DNA of 27,733 nt. It comes from Aquifex sp. (GTDB lineage: Bacteria > Aquificota > Aquificia > Aquificales > Aquificaceae). The stretch spans positions 1 to 27,733 of the forward strand of contig QNXQ01000087.1 of assembly GCA_003978875.1 (NCBI GenBank), given 5' to 3'. Below, piece by piece: positions 7,796 through 14,533 of this stretch. The stretch's first letter is position 1. Every line of letters begins with the position of its first letter. The translations under genes and the position numbers were made by a program. The notes below the pieces were generated by a model. That model ran no database searches. It was not told the origin of the DNA and saw only the letters and a program-made list of their open reading frames with translations.

Positions 7796-8526
7796 GATTC
7801 AGCCACCTCTTGGGGTGATTGCTCTTCTTTTTTGGGGAGATTATCCAAGATAAATTGGTACCTGTTGAGTTTTAGTTTTTGACTCTTTCTATAAGCTATT
7901 GTAGATTGCTCTACTATCACAATTCCCTTGTTGTGACCGGGCACCGAACCTTTTACTAAAATAGCGTTCTCTTCAGGAAGGACATCTACAACGAACAACC
8001 CTTGCACTCTCACTGGCTTAGCTCCGTAATGTCCGGGCATTTTCTTTCCTTTCCATACTCTTCCCGGGTCGGTTCTTTGTCCTATTGCACCTACTGCTCT
8101 GTGATATCTATGTCCGTGAGATTTTGGAAAACCTGAAAAGTCCCATCTTTTCATAACACCCGCAAAACCTCTTCCCTTAGAGATTCCCCATACATCTACG
8201 AGGTCTCCGGGTTTAAACACGTCCTCAACTTTGAGTTGCTGCCCGGATTGAAACTGTTCGGGATTTTCTACACGAAACTCCCAAAGTCTTCTGAGAAGTG
8301 GTACTCCGTGCTTTTTAAAATGCCCTATAAGGGGCTTCGTTAAATGTTTCTCTTTCACTTCGTAAGCTCCTACTTGTATAGCGTTATACCCATCTTTTGT
8401 ATTTTCGGATTTAACTTGTACCACGTAGTTTATGGGAAACTTTATTACAGTTACAGGAATAGCTGTTCCGTCCTTCAGGAGAACTCTTGTCATCCCTACT
8501 TTTTCGCCTATCAATCCCAACGGCAT
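7792..8526 (-). CDS. rplC: 50S ribosomal protein L3
   Basis: The 244-residue L3 is an early 23S rRNA-binding protein with a long loop toward the peptidyl-transferase centre. Typical features are the MPLGLIGEKVGMTRV start and the GRGFAGVMKRWDFSG segment. The conserved loop SHGHRYHRAVGAIGQRTDPG and the VWKGKKMPGHYG motif follow, then VKGSVPGHNKG. It is about 30 residues longer than the usual 205-210. Most of the excess is a C-terminal tail after the conserved domain (RKSQKLKLNRYQFILDN, then a Glu/Gln-rich end). A GAGAGGT Shine-Dalgarno precedes the ATG. The gene starts four bases after rpsJ. Confidence 0.97.
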   Translation of the reverse strand: MPLGLIGEKVGMTRVLLKDGTAIPVTVIKFPINYVVQVKSENTKDGYNAIQVGAYEVKEKHLTKPLIGHFKKHGVPLLRRLWEFRVENPEQFQSGQQLKVEDVFKPGDLVDVWGISKGRGFAGVMKRWDFSGFPKSHGHRYHRAVGAIGQRTDPGRVWKGKKMPGHYGAKPVRVQGLFVVDVLPEENAILVKGSVPGHNKGIVIVEQSTIAYRKSQKLKLNRYQFILDNLPKKEEQSPQEVAES

Positions 8527-8530
8527 TTCA

Positions 8531-8845
8531 CTAACCTCTCATTTTTACTTCAACGTCAACACCTGCGGGGAGGCTGATTTCCATAAGAGCTTCGATTGTT
8601 TGAGGCGTAAATCTGGTTATATCTATAATCCTTGAAAATTCCCTTATTTCAAAGTGTTCCCTCGATTGGTCGAATTTATGAGGAGAACGAAGCACACACC
8701 ATTTTCTTTTACGAGTGGGAAGGGGAATGGGACCTCTCACAACTCCACCCGTTCTTTTCACGGTTTCTATTATCTGCTTTACGGATTTATCCAATAACCT
8801 ATGGTCGTAAGCTTTAAGCTTTATTCTTATTTTTTCCTGCTCCAT
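8531..8845 (-). CDS. rpsJ: 30S ribosomal protein S10
   Basis: The 104-residue S10 is a small-subunit head protein that also acts with NusB in transcription antitermination. It shows the standard body: KIRIKLKAYDHRLLDKSVKQI, VRGPIPLPTRKRKWCVLRSPH with the conserved loop, FEIREFSRIIDI and LPAGVDVEVKM. I set the start at the ATG at 8845, preceded by GAGGGG seven bases upstream, giving the normal family length. A TTG at 8860 would add five residues and overlap the tuf stop, which I consider unlikely. It follows tuf by 11 bases. Confidence 0.96.
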   Translation of the reverse strand: MEQEKIRIKLKAYDHRLLDKSVKQIIETVKRTGGVVRGPIPLPTRKRKWCVLRSPHKFDQSREHFEIREFSRIIDITRFTPQTIEALMEISLPAGVDVEVKMRG

Positions 8846-8856
8846 GACCGTTCCCC

Positions 8857-10074
8857 TCAATCAAGGATTTTAGTAACGACACCAGCACCTACAGTTCTAC
8901 CACCTTCTCTTATAGCAAACCTAAGCCCTTCCTCTAACGCTACAGGTGCTATAAGCTCAACTTCTATCTCTACATTGTCCCCAGGCATTACCATCTCTAC
9001 TCCTTCCGGAAGCTTTACCACTGTCCCTGTCACATCCGCAGTCCTGAAGTAAAACTGTGGCCTGTAATTTACAAAGAACGGTGTATGCCTTCCTCCCTCT
9101 TCCTTGCTAAGTACATACACTTGCGCTCTGAACTTCCTATGCGCCTTCACACTTCCGGGCTGCGCTAAAACCTGTCCCCTCTCTACGTCGTCCTTACCTA
9201 CTCCCCTCAGTAGCACCCCTATGTTGTCTCCGGGTAATGCCTCATCTAGTATCTTCCTAAACATCTCTATAGATGTCGCTACTGTCTTTAAAGGCTCTTC
9301 CCTGAGTCCTACTATCTCTACTTCATCCCCAGGTCTGAGTACTCCTCTTTCTACCCTTCCCGTTACCACCGTTCCTCTTCCCGATATGCTAAACACGTCT
9401 TCTATAGGCATTAAGAATGGCTTGTCCACTTCCCTCTGCGGTGTGGGTATGTATTCGTCCATCGCATTCAGAAGCTCTTTTATGCTTTCTACCCACTTTC
9501 CGGGAGAGTTCTGTTCTAGCTCTTGAAGTGCTCCTAAAGCTGAACCTCTGATTACAGGCACTTCATCTCCGGGATATTCGTACTTAGAAAGCAGTTCTCT
9601 TACTTCAAGTTCTACGAGTTCTAAAAGCTCTTCATCGTCAACCATATCGCACTTGTTCATAAAGACTACTATGTATGGAACGTTAACCTGTCTTGCCAGC
9701 AATACGTGTTCTCTTGTTTGAGGCATTGGACCGTCTGCTGCGGAAACTACCAGGATAGCTCCGTCCATTTGAGCTGCTCCGGTAATCATGTTCTTGATAT
9801 AGTCTGCGTGTCCCGGGCAGTCTACGTGTGCGTAGTGTCTTTTTGCGGTTTCGTATTCTACGTGGGTGATGTTTATTGTGATTCCTCTTTCTTTTTCTTC
9901 GGGAGCTTTATCAATTTCTTCGTATTTGAAACATTTAGCTTTACCGCCTTCCACTAATCCTGCTGCAATCACACAAGTAATTGCGGAAGTTAACGTTGAT
10001 TTCCCGTGGTCTACGTGTCCTATTGTCCCTACGTTTACGTGTTCTTTGGTCCTCTCAAATTTCTCCTTGGCCAT
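8857..10074 (-). CDS. tuf: Translation elongation factor Tu
   Basis: The 405-residue EF-Tu delivers aminoacyl-tRNA to the ribosome. It carries all GTPase motifs: GHVDHGKST (19-27), the switch I segment RGITINITHVEY, DCPGHADY (switch II), NKCD (about 136-139) and GSALGAL. The beta-barrel domains 2 and 3 are complete, ending in AIREGGRTVGAGVVTKIL. It is longer than E. coli EF-Tu by about ten residues, largely in the 180-210 region. A strong GGAGGT lies upstream. The gene is preceded by tRNA-Thr(GGT), as at the E. coli tufB locus, but is followed by rpsJ and the S10 operon, as at tufA-type loci. fusA is not upstream. Base composition is higher in G+C than the flanking glycosyltransferase, as expected of a very highly expressed gene. 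Confidence 0.98.
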   Translation of the reverse strand: MAKEKFERTKEHVNVGTIGHVDHGKSTLTSAITCVIAAGLVEGGKAKCFKYEEIDKAPEEKERGITINITHVEYETAKRHYAHVDCPGHADYIKNMITGAAQMDGAILVVSAADGPMPQTREHVLLARQVNVPYIVVFMNKCDMVDDEELLELVELEVRELLSKYEYPGDEVPVIRGSALGALQELEQNSPGKWVESIKELLNAMDEYIPTPQREVDKPFLMPIEDVFSISGRGTVVTGRVERGVLRPGDEVEIVGLREEPLKTVATSIEMFRKILDEALPGDNIGVLLRGVGKDDVERGQVLAQPGSVKAHRKFRAQVYVLSKEEGGRHTPFFVNYRPQFYFRTADVTGTVVKLPEGVEMVMPGDNVEIEVELIAPVALEEGLRFAIREGGRTVGAGVVTKILD

Positions 10075-10105
10075 TTCCTACCTCCATTTTTTGAGGTAAA
10101 AAATT

Positions 10106-10135
10106 ATTATAAATTATTTCTTTTTGTTTTGTACA
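10106..10135 (-). promoter_or_regulatory. Candidate promoter upstream of tuf
   Basis: On the minus strand, TGTACA and a perfect TATAAT are separated by 18 bases, in the 73-base gap between tRNA-Thr(GGT) and the tuf start. It could give tuf and the S10 operon their own initiation in addition to read-through from the tRNA genes. The -35 matches the sigma-70 consensus at four of six positions and the region is A/T-rich, so this is only a candidate. Confidence 0.4.
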
Positions 10136-10147
10136 GTGGAATTAGGA

Positions 10148-10223
10148 TGGAGCCCAGGACCGGACTCGAACCGGCGCCCTCACCCTTACCAAGGGTGCGC
10201 TCTACCGACTGAGCTACCTGGGC
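10148..10223 (-). tRNA. tRNA-Thr(GGT)
   Basis: The minus strand folds into a full cloverleaf of 76 bases including an encoded CCA. The acceptor stem GCCCAGG pairs with CCTGGGC; the D-arm is AGCTCAGTCGGTAGAGC; the anticodon loop is TTGGTAA with anticodon GGT; the T-arm is GCCGGTTCGAGTCCGGT. It reads threonine ACC/ACT codons. It is the last tRNA before tuf, the position of thrT before tufB in E. coli. Confidence 0.97.
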
Positions 10224-10233
10224 TATCTATGAT

Positions 10234-10262
10234 AATTTATCATTAACTGTTTAAAAATTCAA
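10234..10262 (-). promoter_or_regulatory. Candidate promoter for tRNA-Thr(GGT) and tuf
   Basis: In the gap between the glycosyltransferase stop and the tRNA, the minus strand reads TTGAAT, 17 bases, then TAAATT. The -10 ends 11 bases before the mature tRNA 5' end, a plausible distance for a short leader removed by RNase P. Both hexamers are imperfect and the sequence is A/T-rich. Confidence 0.4.
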
Positions 10263-10269
10263 CTTTAGA

Positions 10270-11046
10270 CTAGGAGTTTTTTCTCTTCCATAAGTTTTCA
10301 CCGTATTTTTCTTTTAATTCTAATTCTAACAAAAATAAGTATTTAAGAAATGTATATATAAATGCAGATACTGCAACTAAAAATCCTCTAGAACCATCTA
10401 AAAATCCAAGTTTAAGGAAAAAAACTTTTGTAAAACTCCATATAGGATTAAATATTAGATTATAGAATTTAAACCTTTTTCCCTTTTTAAAAAGGGATAA
10501 AGCCATTCCATAAGCGTAATTTACATTTTTAAGGTATTGATGTTTTAAACTTTTAAAAGAGTAATGATATAAATCTCCTTTTAATCTACCAATTTTACCC
10601 TTGTAAACAGGTTTTTCATGTATTTCTCCTTCAAAATAAACGGTTCCTTTTTTAAATAATCTCAATCTCCATTCAGGATACCAAGAATGATTTAGAAACT
10701 TACCCAGGTAATAAGTCTTCCTAGTAACTTCATAGGCTTTAAACTTTGGATTTTTCAACTCTGATATTATGGAATTTTTCAATTCTTCCGATACTTCCTC
10801 ATCGGCATCTAGAACAAAAATCCATTCATTCCTACAAAGATTTATTCCGTAATTGAGTTTTTCTGCAAAAGTACTGTTTGTTTTTGCAGTAAAAACCTTA
10901 GCTCCTAAACTTTTAGCCTTTTCTACCGTACCGTCTATGGAGCCATCATCCACAACTATAATTTCCTGCGCTAGACTTTTAACGCTGTTTATAGCTCTTT
11001 CTATATTTTCTATTTCGTTCTTGGTTCTTATTAAAACTGACAGCAT
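10270..11046 (-). CDS. Family 2 glycosyltransferase (WaaE/KdtX-like)
   Basis: The 258-residue protein begins with a GT-A fold of family GT2: MLSVLIRTKNEIENIERAI, EIIVVDDGSIDGT (residues 29-40, nucleotide-sugar binding) and WIFVLDADEE with the metal-binding Asp80-x-Asp82. LGKFLNHSWYPEWRLRLFKK, GEIHEKPV and a hydrophobic C-terminal third follow, a pattern seen in WaaE-like lipopolysaccharide-core glucosyltransferases. The role is inferred to be transfer of a sugar to envelope glycan; the acceptor is unknown. The gene is visibly more A/T-rich than tuf and the tRNAs around it. Its ATG lies 26 bases after tRNA-Gly with no Shine-Dalgarno (TTTATCC precedes it). It sits between two tRNA genes of an otherwise ancestral tRNA-tuf cluster, so it looks like an insertion. 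Confidence 0.85.
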   Translation of the reverse strand: MLSVLIRTKNEIENIERAINSVKSLAQEIIVVDDGSIDGTVEKAKSLGAKVFTAKTNSTFAEKLNYGINLCRNEWIFVLDADEEVSEELKNSIISELKNPKFKAYEVTRKTYYLGKFLNHSWYPEWRLRLFKKGTVYFEGEIHEKPVYKGKIGRLKGDLYHYSFKSLKHQYLKNVNYAYGMALSLFKKGKRFKFYNLIFNPIWSFTKVFFLKLGFLDGSRGFLVAVSAFIYTFLKYLFLLELELKEKYGENLWKRKNS

Positions 11047-11072
11047 GGATAAATGAATATAGAAGACTTATA

Positions 11073-11148
11073 TGGAGCGGGCGACGGGACTCGAACCCGC
11101 GACCTGCGGCTTGGAAGGCCGCTGCTCTACCAACTGAGCTACGCCCGC
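11073..11148 (-). tRNA. tRNA-Gly(TCC)
   Basis: The 76-base minus-strand cloverleaf includes an encoded CCA. Acceptor stem GCGGGCG pairs with CGCCCGC; the D-arm is AGCTCAGTTGGTAGAGC; the anticodon arm GCGGC-CTTCCAA-GCCGC has anticodon TCC; the T-arm is GCGGGTTCGAGTCCCGT. It reads glycine GGA/GGG. It occupies the glyT position of the E. coli thrU-tyrU-glyT-thrT order. Confidence 0.97.
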
Positions 11149-11161
11149 TTCTGTCTAATAC

Positions 11162-11170
11162 ATTATAGCA
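11162..11170 (-). promoter_or_regulatory. Candidate extended -10 promoter before tRNA-Gly
   Basis: Between tRNA-Tyr and tRNA-Gly the minus strand contains TGCTATAAT, a perfect TATAAT with an upstream TG dinucleotide (extended -10). It ends 13 bases before the mature tRNA-Gly 5' end. No -35 is seen at the standard distance. It could drive tRNA-Gly and the glycosyltransferase independently of the upstream promoter. Confidence 0.4.
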
Positions 11171-11183
11171 CAATCAATATATA

Positions 11184-11268
11184 TGGAGGGGGCAGGATTC
11201 GAACCTGCGCAGGGCGGAAGCCCGGGGGATTTACAGTCCCCTGCCTTTGGCCGCTCGGCCACCCCTCC
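11184..11268 (-). tRNA. tRNA-Tyr(GTA)
   Basis: The 85-base class II tRNA has a long variable arm. Acceptor GGAGGGG pairs with CCCCTCC; the anticodon arm GGGGA-CTGTAAA-TCCCC has anticodon GTA; a GGGCTTCCGCCC-like variable stem and T-arm GCAGGTTCGAATCCTGC follow. CCA is not encoded: the discriminator A is followed by TAT. It reads tyrosine TAC/TAT and occupies the tyrU position. Confidence 0.97.
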
Positions 11269-11290
11269 TTACATCCTGCCCCAATTCCTA

Positions 11291-11363
11291 AGCTGGCGGC
11301 GGGACTCGAACCCGCGCCCACGGGATTACAAATCCCGCGCTCTACCAACTGAGCTACGCCAGC
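11291..11363 (-). tRNA. tRNA-Thr(TGT)
   Basis: The 73-base minus-strand cloverleaf has acceptor GCTGGCG paired with CGCCAGC, D-arm AGCTCAGTTGGTAGAGC, anticodon arm CGGGA-TTTGTAA-TCCCG with anticodon TGT, and T-arm GCGGGTTCGAGTCCCGC. CCA is not encoded (TAGG follows the discriminator). It reads threonine ACA/ACG codons and is the first tRNA of the cluster, in the thrU position. Confidence 0.96.
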
Positions 11364-11387
11364 TTTTATCACACGTGCCAATATATT

Positions 11388-11416
11388 ATTGTATAAACAG
11401 CCTGAAGAGGTGTCAA
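11388..11416 (-). promoter_or_regulatory. Strong sigma-70-type promoter of the tRNA-tuf cluster
   Basis: The minus strand reads TTGACA (11411-11416), exactly 17 bases, then TACAAT (11388-11393): six of six and five of six consensus matches with optimal spacing. The predicted start is near 11381, about 18 bases before mature tRNA-Thr(TGT). This is the best promoter in the window and suits a stable-RNA operon. Its -35 overlaps the ribosome-binding site of the divergent hydantoinase gene (GAGGTG at 11407-11412, ATG at 11418). Confidence 0.75.
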
Positions 11417-11417
11417 G

Positions 11418-12983
11418 ATGGACAGTGTTCCAATTCTGTTGGAAGTTTTCAAAAATGCATTTTCTTCCATAGCTGAAGAAATGGGAGTGGTGCTTCAAAG
11501 AACGGCGTTTTCCCCTAATATAAAGGAGCGGAGAGATTTCTCCTGTGCAATATTTGATAAAAAAGGAAATCTTGTAGCACAAGCGGCTCATATACCTGTG
11601 CACCTCGGGTCTATGCCGGAATCGGTTAAGGTAGCAATAAAAGAATTTAACTTCGAAGAAGGAGATATGGTTGTTCTCAACGACCCGTATATGGGTGGTA
11701 CTCACCTGCCGGATATTACCTTGGTTGCTCCTTTTTTCTATGGAGGAGAACTCTTGTTCTTCATAGCAAACAGAGCACATCATTCTGATGTTGGAGGTTC
11801 TGCATCTGGGTCTATGCCCCTTTCAAGTTCTATATTTCAGGAAGGTTTCATAATCCCTCCTACTAAGCTTTTGAAAAAGGGTGAGCTAAACGAAGAGTTT
11901 ATGAAACTGTTTTTGAGAAATGTGAGAACTCCAGAGGAAAGGGAAGGAGATTTCAAAGCCCAGATAATGGCTAATCTTGTAGGCTTAAAGAGATTAAGAG
12001 AATTGATAGAGAAGGAAGGCGTTCATAAAGTTGTATACTTCTCGGAGAAACTAATAGAGTATTCAGAGAAATTTATTAGAGAAAGAATAAAGAAATTACC
12101 TAAGGGGGAATATGAGTTTACAGATTATATGGAAGATGATGGTTACGGCAATGAAGATATAAAGATACACTTAAAGTTAAAGGTAAATGAAGATAAGTTA
12201 GTTTTTGACTTTACGAATTCAGATAAGCAAACTAAGGGAGGAATTAACGCTGTAAGAGCTATAACGTTATCCGCTGTTTACTACTGTGTTATATCTATCC
12301 TCGGTAAAGATATTCCCATAAATGAAGGGTGCTTTAAACCTATAGAGGTAATAACCAGAAAGGGAACAGTAGTAGATGCAAGTTTTCCTTATGGGGTTGC
12401 CGCAGGAAATGTAGAAACTTCTCAGCGTATAGTAGATGTTGTTCTGGGAGCTTTTGCCAAGGTTCTCCCGGAGGAAATACCTGCGGCGAGTCAGGGAACT
12501 ATGAATAACGTAGCTGTAGGCGGTATAAATCCAAATACAGGAGAACCTTTTACTTACTATGAAACTATAGGCGGAGGTATGGGAGCAAGTGCAAGAGGTA
12601 ATGGGGAAAGTGCTATACATTCCCATATGACTAATACCCTTAACACTCCGATAGAAGCTTTAGAACACCATTATCCGATGCTCATAACGGAATATTCAGT
12701 AAGGAAAAACTCAGGTGGAGAAGGGATGTTTAAAGGAGGAGATGGTATAGTAAGGGAATATGAGTTTTTAACAGATGTTGAAGTAACAGTTCTTTCGGAA
12801 AGGAGAAGATTATCTCCTTACGGACTTTTCGGCGGAAATCCTGGACAACCTGGAAAGAACATAGTTATTACTTCTGAAGGAATAAGGGAAATGCCTTCGA
12901 AGTTTGCTATCAGTTTGAAAAAAGGAGATAGACTTAGGATAGAAACTCCCGGTGGAGGAGGATATTTGAAAAGGGAAAAATGA
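11418..12983 (+). CDS. hyuB: Hydantoinase B/oxoprolinase family protein (HyuB-like)
   Basis: The 521-residue product is a full-length HyuB-family protein. It has FSPNIKERRDFSCAIFD (31-47), AHIPVHLGSMP (57-67), DPYMGGTHLPDI (89-100) and ANRAHHSDVGG (117-127), which supplies likely metal ligands. A C-terminal GGEGMFKGGDGIVREY and RIETPGGGGYL end the protein. The family works as the beta subunit of ATP-dependent N-methylhydantoinase, 5-oxoprolinase or acetone/acetophenone carboxylase, with HyuA as the ATP-binding partner. No hyuA is in this window, so the substrate is unknown. GAGGTG lies five bases before the ATG, and the divergent tRNA promoter overlaps this site. The stop overlaps coaX (ATGA). 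Confidence 0.9.
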   Translation: MDSVPILLEVFKNAFSSIAEEMGVVLQRTAFSPNIKERRDFSCAIFDKKGNLVAQAAHIPVHLGSMPESVKVAIKEFNFEEGDMVVLNDPYMGGTHLPDITLVAPFFYGGELLFFIANRAHHSDVGGSASGSMPLSSSIFQEGFIIPPTKLLKKGELNEEFMKLFLRNVRTPEEREGDFKAQIMANLVGLKRLRELIEKEGVHKVVYFSEKLIEYSEKFIRERIKKLPKGEYEFTDYMEDDGYGNEDIKIHLKLKVNEDKLVFDFTNSDKQTKGGINAVRAITLSAVYYCVISILGKDIPINEGCFKPIEVITRKGTVVDASFPYGVAAGNVETSQRIVDVVLGAFAKVLPEEIPAASQGTMNNVAVGGINPNTGEPFTYYETIGGGMGASARGNGESAIHSHMTNTLNTPIEALEHHYPMLITEYSVRKNSGGEGMFKGGDGIVREYEFLTDVEVTVLSERRRLSPYGLFGGNPGQPGKNIVITSEGIREMPSKFAISLKKGDRLRIETPGGGGYLKREK

Positions 12984-13669
12984 AGTTAATAACAATAGAT
13001 ATAGGAAACAGCACTGTTGATTTGGTACTTTGGGAAGGAAATCAGAGGAAATGGTTTAAAAAGCTATCCCATAAGGAGTTTGAAAGGCTTGAGCCTATGA
13101 ATATTTGCGGAATTGCCGTTTCCGTAAAGCCGAGCTTCAATGAAACCCTCCTTAAGAGATTTCCTAAGGTGAGATTCTTAGAAAAGGAACATATTCCCGT
13201 AGAGATAGCCTATAAAACATCTCACACTTTAGGTATAGATAGAGTTCTTCTTGCTTTCTCAGCTGTAGAGTTTTACGGGAAAGATGTAATACTCATAAGT
13301 GCAGGAACAGCACTTGTTATTGATTTAATTTTCGAAGGGAATTTTTACGGTGGATTTATTACTCTCGGTGTAAGTAAAAAATTAAAGGCTCTTTCCGAAA
13401 TGACAGAAGGGATTCCCGAGTTTTTACCGAAAAAACTAAACCTTTCTATAGGGCGTTCTACGGAGGAGTGTGTAGTCGGAGGAGTTATAAAGGAAAGTGA
13501 AGTATTTCTTAAAGAGGTTATTGATAATTGGAAAAAAGAATATAAAAGAGACTTTAAGGTTGTAATTACGGGAGGAGAAGGAGAACTGTTTGAGGATTTG
13601 GGAGTTTACGATAAATTTCTTATTCACAAAGGATTGAAAAGATTATTTGATGCTAACCTGGGGATTTAA
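12980..13669 (+). CDS. coaX: Type III pantothenate kinase
   Basis: The 229-residue protein matches CoaX, an ASKHA-fold kinase that phosphorylates pantothenate in the first step of coenzyme A synthesis. Motifs are the N-terminal phosphate loop DIGNS (7-11), HTLGIDRVLLAFSAV with Asp87-Arg88 (substrate-binding region), SAGTALVIDLI (107-117, second phosphate loop and Asp115) and GGFITLGVSKKLKALSEMTEGIP. The C-terminus contains VVITGGEGELF. It is slightly shorter than the usual 250-260 residues. The ATG overlaps the hyuB stop by four bases. Its last 27 bases overlap, tail to tail, the convergent gene on the minus strand. Confidence 0.9.
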   Translation: MKLITIDIGNSTVDLVLWEGNQRKWFKKLSHKEFERLEPMNICGIAVSVKPSFNETLLKRFPKVRFLEKEHIPVEIAYKTSHTLGIDRVLLAFSAVEFYGKDVILISAGTALVIDLIFEGNFYGGFITLGVSKKLKALSEMTEGIPEFLPKKLNLSIGRSTEECVVGGVIKESEVFLKEVIDNWKKEYKRDFKVVITGGEGELFEDLGVYDKFLIHKGLKRLFDANLGI

Positions 13670-14533
13670 TAACTTTATTAGAGCATCCTCATCTTTCTGG
13701 AGGGTGGCGACAAAAAAGATATCCTGAAACTTTACCGATTTCTCGGGCTTTATATCGATTATCACTTCTTTTCCGCCTTTTAAGAACTTTATCGCAGCAT
13801 CGTACAGTTGCAAGTCAAACTCGTTTTTTGCAAACTTCCTATCTTTTTCCAGTTCTTTTATGAGTTGATTTTTAAATTCTTCGGGAGAGAGGCCTCTTTC
13901 TTTTGCTTCAACCTCCAATACCCTTTCCTTTAACCCTTTATCTTTGTAGTAAAATCTTGCACTTAAAAGCTTTAATGAACCCATTTCGGAAAGAATTTCA
14001 AGGGAATCTTTATCGGTGATTTCCTTCTTTTGTAGGTAATATTTCCAGAATTTGTGGTCGTAATTCCCTATCTCAACGGAGACAGTAATGGAAAACGCAT
14101 TGGGATAATCAAGGCTTAACTTCCTAAGCAGAAATGTATTTTGTTCAGGTGATATGCTATAAGAGGTCTCTATATTGAATTTCTGGGCTTCGTATCCGTA
14201 CTTTTTAAGGAAGAATTTTTCATTACTATCCAAAGGTTCAATATTGTGAAGGGAAAAATCCGCAGAAGTTTCCGAAAACTCCTTAATGACTACTTTACCA
14301 ATCCTGTAAGATTCTCCGCTTTTGGCTTTGTAATAAATTCCTTCCACTGTAATTTCCTGTGTGAAGGGATTGTAATCAACGCTTGTATACTGAATTTCTC
14401 CCGTTTTCCTGAAGGTTTTTGATAGGAACCTTTCTACTTCCTCTTGTGCTTTCTTATCCATAAATATGTCGTAGAATTTGAAGCCTACTATTAATGCAAT
14501 AACAGTCCCCAGAACTATTAATACTTTCTTCAA
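13643..14533 (-). CDS. Membrane-anchored protein of unknown function
   Basis: I do not recognise this 296-residue protein. One hydrophobic segment (about residues 3-22, KVLIVLGTVIALIVGFKFY) should anchor it, with the remainder outside the cytoplasm. The body is Lys/Glu-rich with a repeated pattern of beta strands (EIQYTSVDYNPFTQEITVEG, FSLHNIEPL, FNIETSYSI), loosely like AsmA- or DUF945-type periplasmic proteins, but no firm assignment is possible. The start is TTG, overlapping the stop of the upstream MOSC gene (TTGA). It is supported by GGAGGT about six bases upstream, so TTG is very likely the true start. The 3' end overlaps coaX on the other strand by 27 bases. Confidence 0.75.
   Translation of the reverse strand: MKKVLIVLGTVIALIVGFKFYDIFMDKKAQEEVERFLSKTFRKTGEIQYTSVDYNPFTQEITVEGIYYKAKSGESYRIGKVVIKEFSETSADFSLHNIEPLDSNEKFFLKKYGYEAQKFNIETSYSISPEQNTFLLRKLSLDYPNAFSITVSVEIGNYDHKFWKYYLQKKEITDKDSLEILSEMGSLKLLSARFYYKDKGLKERVLEVEAKERGLSPEEFKNQLIKELEKDRKFAKNEFDLQLYDAAIKFLKGGKEVIIDIKPEKSVKFQDIFFVATLQKDEDALIKLLNPQVSIK

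Noticed and set aside
9104..9526. Long antisense open frame across tuf
   Set aside because: It is the shadow of the biased codon use of a highly expressed gene; Ser/Thr/Leu/Pro-rich translation with no domain and no ribosome-binding site.
10480..10497. Perfect 18-base palindrome TCCCTTTTTAAAAAGGGA inside the glycosyltransferase gene
   Set aside because: It lies in coding sequence (LFKKGK region), lacks a loop and a T-run, and is explained by A/T-rich lysine codons; not a terminator or site I can support.
11361..11389. Plus-strand hyuB promoter with -10 TATTAT at 11384-11389
   Set aside because: No -35 match at a suitable distance; the A/T-rich spacer gives many weak -10 look-alikes.
11163..11783. 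206-codon minus-strand open frame across tRNA-Tyr, tRNA-Thr(TGT) and the start of hyuB
   Set aside because: It runs through two tRNA genes and antisense to a conserved protein; no start signal, so not a gene.
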